A stretch of DNA of 64,000 nt from the NCBI GenBank assembly GCA_905178155.1, contig CAJINV010000001.1:5181994-5245993 (forward strand), read 5' to 3'. Under the pieces are notes generated by a model. The model was not told the origin of the DNA. It did not search any database and was given only the letters and a program-made list of their open reading frames with translations. Positions 57,584-64,000 of the stretch are shown one piece after another. The DNA comes from Amoebophrya sp. A120. Taxonomy: Eukaryota > Sar > Dinophyceae > Syndiniales > Amoebophryaceae. Each line of letters begins with the position of its first letter. The first letter of the stretch is position 1. Both the position numbers and the translations under genes were made by a program.

Positions 57584-57958
57584 CTATAGATACAGAACTC
57601 GCACGCCACCTTTTGTCGTGATCATGTTATCCGACGATGCCGGAACTGCAGGTGGGAGTAATATCTGGGCTAGCAGTACCATCGAAACAACTACGAAAGA
57701 ACACTTCCGCGGCTCGAGCACAAGCGAACGAATGCCGAAGGTATCATGGACATCTCCGTTGGTTCGAGATAGCATGTTTTTGTTTGTTTTCGTGATTGTA
57801 AAAAACTCGCCCTCTCGCTTTTGTGTAGCCATGTGCGTGTCGGTCCATTGAGTTTTGTCGATTCTGATATTCTCGTCATCTCGTATGTAGTAAGTACGTA
57901 CACGCACAGCTTCTCCTTCGGCATAGAAGACGTAGAAATGAATGGTACTAAATAGCAT
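57584..57958 (-). CDS. Small hypothetical protein, 124 residues
   Basis: An ATG-to-stop frame (MLFSTIHFYVFYAEGEAVRV...) without introns. It is charged in the middle (YYIRDDENIRIDKTQWTDTH) and hydrophobic near the end (SFVVVSMVLLAQILLPPAVP). The final part, from an internal ATG, could alternatively be a signal peptide (MVLLAQILLPPAVPASSDN) with a GT donor following. No family recognised; the composition fits coding only moderately. Confidence 0.3.
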   Translation of the reverse strand: MLFSTIHFYVFYAEGEAVRVRTYYIRDDENIRIDKTQWTDTHMATQKREGEFFTITKTNKNMLSRTNGDVHDTFGIRSLVLEPRKCSFVVVSMVLLAQILLPPAVPASSDNMITTKGGVRVLYL

Positions 57959-58298
57959 TTACTTAATATGAAGGTGCTGGGCAGAAATTGCGTCCTTCTG
58001 CGGCTGCCTCTCCGTTCTATCATAAGACAAGGTTACAACATTTATTCGCTTTGATCTGTAATGGACCGCCGCTTTTTGACTAAAGGCCTCCGCAATCGCA
58101 CACGTTGAACAATAAACGCAAACGATTTGTCATGCTTGCCAAAGCGTTTATTCCAGGAAAAAACCTGCGCGCCGGCAACTGCAATAAGCTCTGCAACTGG
58201 CCCTCCTCATCTCCGTTTGTCTTTATTCCGCATGACCAGCCCATTCGTCCATGCCTTGCGAGCTGAATGCAGTCCGCCTCGCTGTCCCACAGAGGCAA

Positions 58299-60275
58299 CT
58301 AGCAATTCGGATCATTGACTGACTCCCAGTTCATCGAGAGAAAACGTAGATACTTGATGGAGTCCTCGATGTGCTCACCGAAATCATATTCCTCGTCAGG
58401 TTGAGGAGGCTCGCGCCGATGCCTCGCAGATCGCAGCGCATGAGGTACCGCTGTGGAGTTTTTCAATTATTTCGATTTTTCATAACTCAAGCAACGCAGC
58501 ACTACTTCAGTCATGCTATCTGCTAAGGCCTGCCTCGTGCTGACTAAGTACTCCTTAACGCCGTGCACATTCTCTGCTTGGTTGCGCTTGCGGTCGCATG
58601 CGGCAACGCAACTAGAATCAATTCTGTGCAGCCAGATATGAAACCGGAGCTTCGTACTTCGGGTTCTGTGCACCATCGTGTGTACTAACTACTTCCGATC
58701 TCGGACGCACCGAAAAACTTTTGTATCAGTATCTGTACGTGGAAAGCGGATCAACCCGATATCTTTCGGCGACCGCTTCGTGCAGGTCTCGGGACGCAGG
58801 TGCTCCCGCATCATCCGCGGCAGCAAGCTCTGCCATTTGGTAGCCTCTTCCTGGTCTCGAAAGCCTTTGCGTGGTAACCCAAACCACCATTGGCTCCCTT
58901 TGGGCACGCATTCAAAGTTGTCCTCGTACTGAGCATACTCAAGGTCGTCTTCGTTGCCAGCCTTAATCAGGTCCCTGTGAAGATGATCGAAGAGATAAAC
59001 AGAGGGTCGGTGCTTGCGTACGAGCCGCGCATTCACTCATGCATCGTCCAATGGGAGCGGATGCCCAACTACTACTTCAGGCGAAGCAAAGCATCTATAT
59101 CTATGTATCAAACATCCACACTCACAGTAAAAAAAGTAAGTACCAAACGACCAGGGTGACGAAGTACGCAAACGAATCTGCATTGGCAAATGCCTGATCG
59201 TGTGGCAGATCTATCAGACCTTGGTAACCACCGTTCAGGCCGTGCCCATACACATGGTCAGTGCATTCGAGCACGCAGTGCGCCGCCTCATGGATGATGA
59301 TGAGCGTCTGAGACTCCTTCCCCTTGTTCCATACAGCTTTGTCGTACCCATATCAACTGTAAATATGTCTACCTAGGTCACAAAAGGCTGCACCTGTAAT
59401 GCTTGTCTTGATCTTTGATGTTCCCGGTTCCTGCTTGGGCAAGTTGTCTTCTTGCACAGTCCTCCATCAAAATCTGACAAGCAGGACCGCAGCTTTGTTT
59501 TTTTAGAAAGAACTTCGAAAGCGTGGTAAGAACTTGTCATGCAGAGCCGCAATCGGGAGTGAATCCAATCATTCGCAATCGAGCATAACAAATTTATGTT
59601 GAAGTTCTCGGACTCAGACATATTTGCATTTGATAGCACGGACCCTGACACCAAGATGTTTGCCATATTTTTCATAACCCAGACACTAAAAGGCCCATTT
59701 GAATCCTTGAATTGCGTTTTGCACGTGTACTTGTACGTGTAGGCGAGAGCCCCGTCATTTACCCCGGGGCGCAACTTGATTCCGTTTCTGTTTGCCAACA
59801 CGCTGCCGAGCCGCGCCAACATGCGCGCCAGTCTTTCCCAGTCCTCCTGGCCCTGCATTTTGAAGAGGCGATTCGCGTGATACTCTGCGCTGTCCAACAA
59901 AACCTCCGCGTACCGCGGCGCCACACCGGGAATAGTGCGGCCATTCCGCGCTCGCGCCAAGACGACATCGGCCAGCAGTTCCGTCTGGAGACCGGCATGC
60001 TTCTTGATCACGTTCCACAAGTCCTCGGTGCCCCGAGCAAACATCGTCTTCTCTGCGTCCCTTTGACCGTCCAAGGTCAGCGCGGAAAAGAACTTCGGTC
60101 CGTCGTGGTGGCGACACATACAGGAATACTCAGCTTCCTCCAGCCGCACATCGTCAGGCTGGGTACTGACAAGATCCAGGTATGATCCAGCTGCCCGCAC
60201 GGCCGTCGGGCCGAAGCCCCACGCAAAGCAGGCCGCCAAACACGTCCCGGCTGCCCGCATCGTCATTCTTCGCAT
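58299..60275 (-). CDS. Secreted M35 (aspzincin-type) metallopeptidase, copy 1 (409 residues)
   Basis: ATG at 60275 (MRRMTMRAAGTCLAACFAWG...) gives a signal peptide ending near VRAAG. Exons 60275-59637, 59346-59144, 58974-58739 and 58450-58299 sum to 410 codons. The catalytic region is IIIHEAAHCVLECTDHVYGH: HExxH (two zinc ligands and the catalytic Glu) followed by T-D-x-x-Y-G, whose Asp is the third ligand in aspzincins, then FANADSFAYFVTLVVW, the conserved NADSYAYF-type segment of Lys-specific metalloendopeptidases. A C-terminal domain (LRPETCTKRSPKDIG, ...EDSIKYLRFLSMNW) is shared with the neighbour at 61400-62982, 1.1 kb upstream. The first intron is an introner-like element absent from that neighbour; the second and third introns occupy the same positions in both. 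Likely an exported digestive or invasion-related protease. Confidence 0.9.
59351..59635 (-). mobile_element. Introner-like element, divergent family 1 (285 bp)
   Basis: Plus-strand start TATCAACTGTAAATATGTCT and end ...CAGACATATTTGCATTTGATA. Flanks (coding GTGC and GTAC) are a decayed duplication. Excision from 59636 to 59347 gives SGSV-YDKAVWNKG, which aligns without a gap to SGVVYDPDVWNLA of the paralog. In the needed frame a TGA lies just inside the element end with no AG after it, so a GT-AG intron cannot produce this product. Confidence 0.85.
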
Positions 60276-61399
60276 CGGCGTATGCAGCTACCCCGAAAAA
60301 CTTGAGGTCAACAAACCTCGAGCACTTCGTAAATATGTATATGTTATTTTACACGTGGCGTGTAGAGCGAACTACAAACACTGTCTGTATCCGATGCCGA
60401 TAGTAAATCCTTACTTTGTTAAACAAAAATGTTTGGTCGTTCGAGTTTTATTTTTACACGAATGGAGGTACTACAACTGCTAGCAACGTTTAGCGGATTT
60501 GCACAACGGCGCGCGTGATCCCCTGACTTTGTTCCGAATGATGTCGATGTGTCTTTGCATTTATGTACTGGCACGCTGGCGAAGACCACGAAAAGACGGC
60601 TCAGGGAAGTTCGAAGAGGAGTAAGAATCTTCAATGCTGATCTCTAGAATCTATGTGACCGCCTTCACTAGAAGGGTCTCTTTCTGCACTCCCACTGCAG
60701 GAGCAGCAGGTTGGGCTTAACAATGACCTGATGATCCTTGGAAGATCTAGAAGAGGGCTCTGCATCCTTGCGAAAATGACTCAGAGCAGGGTTATATTGG
60801 TCCAAATCGGAACGGAATCAGAGAATACAGCCACGAGTTGATCAAAAATGCAAAAACACCGGTTTTTGCTCTTTGAGCAATCCCAATGTCGGAATTGGAA
60901 AATCAACATGTGTGCGCTTTATTTCATAAGTACATCCGCCGCGCATTCCTAGCGCACAGCAACTTGATCATTCGAGGACGTGGATGGGCGCCATAACCAC
61001 AGCCAGATTCCTCCGGAAAACGCCATCAGAAGGGTCTGGCCCATGGCATCATCGCAGTCTGTCATGACAACCCAACCCGACAAATTTGTGTGTTGACCAT
61101 AGAGATTTGCAATACTTCCATGATGACAAAAAGTTCTTTCGTGTGATGGTGAGATTGGAAAGTGCCAGTGTCATTCAGAAATGATTCGTTTTTGATCTTG
61201 TTCAACGGAAGCTCTAAATGAGCATTGCGACGCCCCGCTTTCTCTGACTCTTCAGCCCAAGGCCCTGGCAAGAGTAACTACAGCTGGACAACCTCAACCA
61301 TCTCTATCTATAAACATGGGTGAGTATTCTTCTACTAGAGGTAGAGAAAAAGTGTATCCATTATATCAACTTACGTCGCCCAGAATTGCTGCCTCGAGC
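60276..61399. other. Spacer between the two peptidase genes
   Basis: About 1.1 kb holding the 5' flank of copy 1 and the 3' flank of copy 2. Only short unsupported frames; no repeat or RNA gene recognised. Confidence 0.5.
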
Positions 61400-62982
61400 T
61401 CAAGCACAGGACGGATCGGCTGTAGACTCAAAATTCATGCAGAGAAGCCGCATCATTTTGATTGCGTCTGTTACGTGCTCTATCACATCAAAAGGCCCGG
61501 GCTCCGAATTCTGCCGCATCCGCTTGTGCCGAAGGGCGTAGGGTACAGCTGTGGAATTGATTTTTTTTTTCAGTTGGTTCTTGTATCCATCTACATACGC
61601 TCACCTATGCCACATCGAGTAACATGCATCTCTCATTGCTGCGCCCAAAAATGAAAATGAATAGATGAAAGATCCGAGGAAATTATAAATATTGGTCGAG
61701 AGTATAACTTTTTACGCGGAAAATTCATATCGCCGATGTCTTTGGCGCAGCGTCTCGTGCAGGTGTCCGGGCGCAGGTGGGTTCTGACGAGTTCCACGAT
61801 GGCGCGTTCGTATCGCTGCTTGTCCTCCTGGTTGCTCCATCCTTGGTGCGGCATGTCGAGCATGAACTTCCCCGTTTCTTGAACAGTGAAGACGGCGAGC
61901 AGGTCATCCGTGTCCGCGAACGCTTTGGCGAGGTGTTCCGGAGCCTCGCTACCGGCTTTCACGAGGTCCCTGTATTTTCGGGAGCAAACAGTTTCTGCAT
62001 TCGTCTTTCACTTTTCTTTCAGAAAAGGTTGGTAAAGATCAAAACCTAAAAATTGCTACCACTCAGCAGGTCGAAGAAAAGCAATATAGTGTCCATACCA
62101 AATCACCATCGTGACGAAGTAAGCGTAGTTGTCTGCATTAGCGAACTGCTCCCGCCGTGTCAGTGTCTCGATGGGGCGCTGGTTCATCAAACCGTCCGCA
62201 TACTCGATGTCATCCGTTCCCAGCACCGCGTGGGTCCCCTCGTGGATCAGAATCAGCGTCTGCGGCTGCTTGGCCAGGTTCCAGACGTCTGGGTCGTAGA
62301 CAACCCCGGATACTGGCATTTCGGCCATGTTTTTCATGACCCACACACTGAACGGGCCCTTGTGCCACGCAAACTGCGGCCGCATCGTGTAGGTGTAGGT
62401 GTAAGCCAGCGCCTGCGCGTTTTCCGGGTTGTAGCCCGGGCGCAGCTTCAACCCAACCGAGGGAGTTTCCCTGTCCCCGGAAGGGCGGAGCACTTCGGCC
62501 AGACGCTGCAGATTCTGAGACAGCTCGTGCCAATGTGAGTCGGCATCTATGGAGAACAGTCGGTAGGCATGCCGTTCCACGCTCGCAAGCACCTGGGCGG
62601 CGAAATGTTCGTGAACACCGAGAATGGTGCGTCGCTGGTGCGCCCGCGCTTCCACCGCGTCCGCCACCAGCGAGGTCTGCAATCCAGCGTGCTTCAGAAC
62701 CACGTTCCACAAGTCGGCAGTGTCGTGCGCAAACATCTTCTTTTCGTGCTCCTGCTGCCCGTTCAAGGTGAGGTCGTTCGCATCCTTTCGCATGCGCCCG
62801 TCCGGGCTCGGTGGCGTCCAGTGGTCCTCGTTTCTGCGCATGTCCACGTTGTCCGTTTGGCTGCTCACCAGGTCCAGGTAGCTGCGGGCCGCAACGTCGT
62901 GCACCAGCAGAACCACTGTGGTCAGCGTCCACACTGGTGCTGACCACCAGCCACTGCGCAAGCCGGTGAAAAAAGCTCTCAT
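61400..62982 (-). CDS. Secreted M35 (aspzincin-type) metallopeptidase, copy 2 (428 residues)
   Basis: ATG at 62982 (MRAFFTGLRSGWWSAPVWTL...) with hydrophobic TTVVLLVHDVAARS as signal. Exons 62982-62099, 61969-61716 and 61548-61400 sum to 429 codons, all with GT-AG introns. Catalytic region LILIHEGTHAVLGTDDIEYA: HExxH plus G-T-x-D-x-x-Y, with Ala where Gly is usual, then FANADNYAYFVTMVIW. The N-terminal half (SYLDLVSSQTDNVDMR..., LWNVVLKHAGLQTSLVADAV) and the C-terminal domain (LRPDTCTRRCAKDIGDMNFP, ...TDAIKMMRLLCMNF) match copy 1 throughout. The stop at 62056 reached by reading straight on from exon 1 is intronic: the splice at 62099 to the 61969 exon is supported by the paralog. Confidence 0.9.
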
Positions 62983-64000
62983 CCCTCTGTCTCAGCCCGG
63001 CGAGTGAGGCTGTCAATCTTTTTTCCGTCCGTGCCAGCAGCAACTTCTCCACCTTTCTCGGGTATTTACAAAAAATGTTGAGCTTTGTTATTTTGTAACT
63101 TTGGAATGCGAAAGTGAAGAAAATGCTGCTCCTATGCAAAGCTCTTCTAATCGTTGACAACTGTTTCCGGTTTTAAATAGTCGTTGACAACTGTTTCCGA
63201 AAGGATGAAATCAAAACCCGAAGTAGAAGACAGCAACACAAACCGTAAAAGGCTGCGGCTTTCATTCCATAGATATTTATACACTTACACAAGCGCTGTT
63301 GCATTAAGAGTAAAGCCAACAGGCCTGCTTGCAATTTCTGGGGCTCATTCTAATTGCTGTTCAGCATTCGGAACCACCTAGAGTCGCGTATATACGCACC
63401 AACTCGAACGGGGCGCGCTCGTCGTGTTTCACAGCAAGGATCACAGCAGAACATGCAAAGAGGATCTGCTTGCAACACACGAGAGGTTCGAGATTCCTCG
63501 GAAAAGAAGATCTGTGGACCAGACGAGGAAATAATGCTTACACCGAGCACGGTCTTCGATGCTGATCTTTCCTTTCCGCCAGCGTCTGCGACCGCAACGT
63601 CTGCGAGCGTCACTTAATGCGAATGAAAGATGAAGACTCCGACAACGAAACATCGTGAAACAGGATCAGTGATCGCCTCTTCGCAAAGTTCTCGTGATCA
63701 TCTCGATGGAGATCTGTTGGTACCGTCATCACGAAGGATCAGCATTCTGTTTCGACCCTTGGTCGGCAGAAGTACTAGGAAGAAGCTGATCGAAATCATG
63801 CAAGCCGCAAGCGTGCGGTGGCGAAAATTCCAGCAACGCGACTACGCAAGTCTCGTCCTTTTGGAAAATGCGACGGCTGCATCGTGATGCTTCCCGCCCC
63901 TGCCGCTAGCTGCAAAAACGCGGGACATTGGTTTTTAGTCTAGTGCTTTATATACGAGAACCACAGTCGCTATCAGGGAACGTTGACCTAGCGCTGACCA
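62983..64000. other. Upstream flank of the peptidase genes; doubtful plus-strand frames
   Basis: Contains a 19-bp direct repeat (TCGTTGACAACTGTTTCCG at 63151-63169 and 63181-63199) about 170 bases upstream of the copy 2 start codon. Two plus-strand frames (63354-63617 and 63630-63887; the latter has SVRWRKFQQRDYASLVLLEN) run to stops and may be parts of a plus-strand gene, but I cannot connect or identify them. Confidence 0.35.
63151..63199. repeat. 19-bp direct repeat, period 30
   Basis: TCGTTGACAACTGTTTCCG occurs exactly twice, 63151-63169 and 63181-63199, upstream of the copy 2 peptidase start. It could be a duplicated regulatory word, but nothing else shows that. Confidence 0.6.

Noticed and set aside
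62056-62098. Reading straight through from the peptidase copy 2 exon to the stop (YGHYIAFLRPAEW) as its true C-terminus
   Set aside because: The paralog shares a GT-AG intron at the same position and phase, followed by a conserved C-terminal domain, so this is intronic read-through.
1-64000. CRISPR array, tRNA, rRNA, prophage or bacterial operon signals
   Set aside because: Looked for regular spaced repeats, cloverleaf-like stretches and Shine-Dalgarno/ATG pairs; repeats here are tandem, inverted or TSD-flanked, and genes are intron-split.

Overview
This is a stretch of a eukaryotic nuclear genome. Nearly every gene is split by introns, products include a DEAD-box RNA helicase, a WD40 protein, a B-box zinc-finger protein and secreted or multi-membrane-spanning proteins, and there are no bacterial-style operons, tRNAs, rRNAs or CRISPR arrays. 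Every gene I can support lies on the minus strand, a one-directional gene array of the kind common in dinoflagellates. The coding exons are also interrupted by many short repeat-bounded insertions: terminal inverted repeats (TIRs) that usually begin TATC or TATG and end GATA or CATA, often flanked by a duplicated 5-bp target site (TSD). These behave as introns and resemble the 'introner elements' reported from the parasitic syndinian dinoflagellate Amoebophrya. I infer an Amoebophrya-like alveolate; this is inference, not a match.

Layout, low to high coordinate. 1-6 kb: a partial exon, a striking 335-bp alternating purine-pyrimidine tract, a 102-bp tandem duplication and a five-exon unknown gene. 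6-12 kb: a repeat-rich spacer, a single-exon gene with a hexapeptide repeat and another unknown gene. 12-16 kb: a roughly ten-exon unknown gene. 17.5-27.7 kb: two or three large genes for unknown membrane proteins with long charged tails, cut by at least five TIR-bounded introns. 28.9-35.3 kb: a multi-spanning membrane protein gene carrying three introner-like elements and two 1.1-1.2 kb introns flanked by 46-65 bp direct repeats of the exon end. 36-41.3 kb: a 1577-residue surface receptor-like protein (two thrombospondin type 1 repeats, a WSC domain, about five membrane helices). 41.9-45.3 kb: a B-box protein gene with four introner-like elements in series. 46.2-48.1 kb: a secreted protein gene with an internal tandem duplication. 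49-50.8 kb: a leucine-rich-repeat protein. 51.5-54.3 kb: a DDX3/Ded1-like helicase. 55.2-56.9 kb: a WDR89-like protein. 58.3-63 kb: two tandem secreted M35 (aspzincin) metallopeptidases.

The strongest observation is the introner system. At least fifteen elements belonging to several unrelated TIR families sit inside open reading frames; at eight of them the flanks carry an exact 4- or 5-bp duplication. Joining the exons so that one TSD copy stays restores continuous domains (the B-box, the helicase C-terminus). In the peptidase pair, one paralog carries an element and the other does not: exact removal gives a gap-free alignment, and an in-frame stop excludes a normal GT-AG solution. No transposase is visible in the window, so the elements are presumably mobilised by something encoded elsewhere. 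Exon boundaries given to the base were checked by reading frame across the junction; others are marked approximate.
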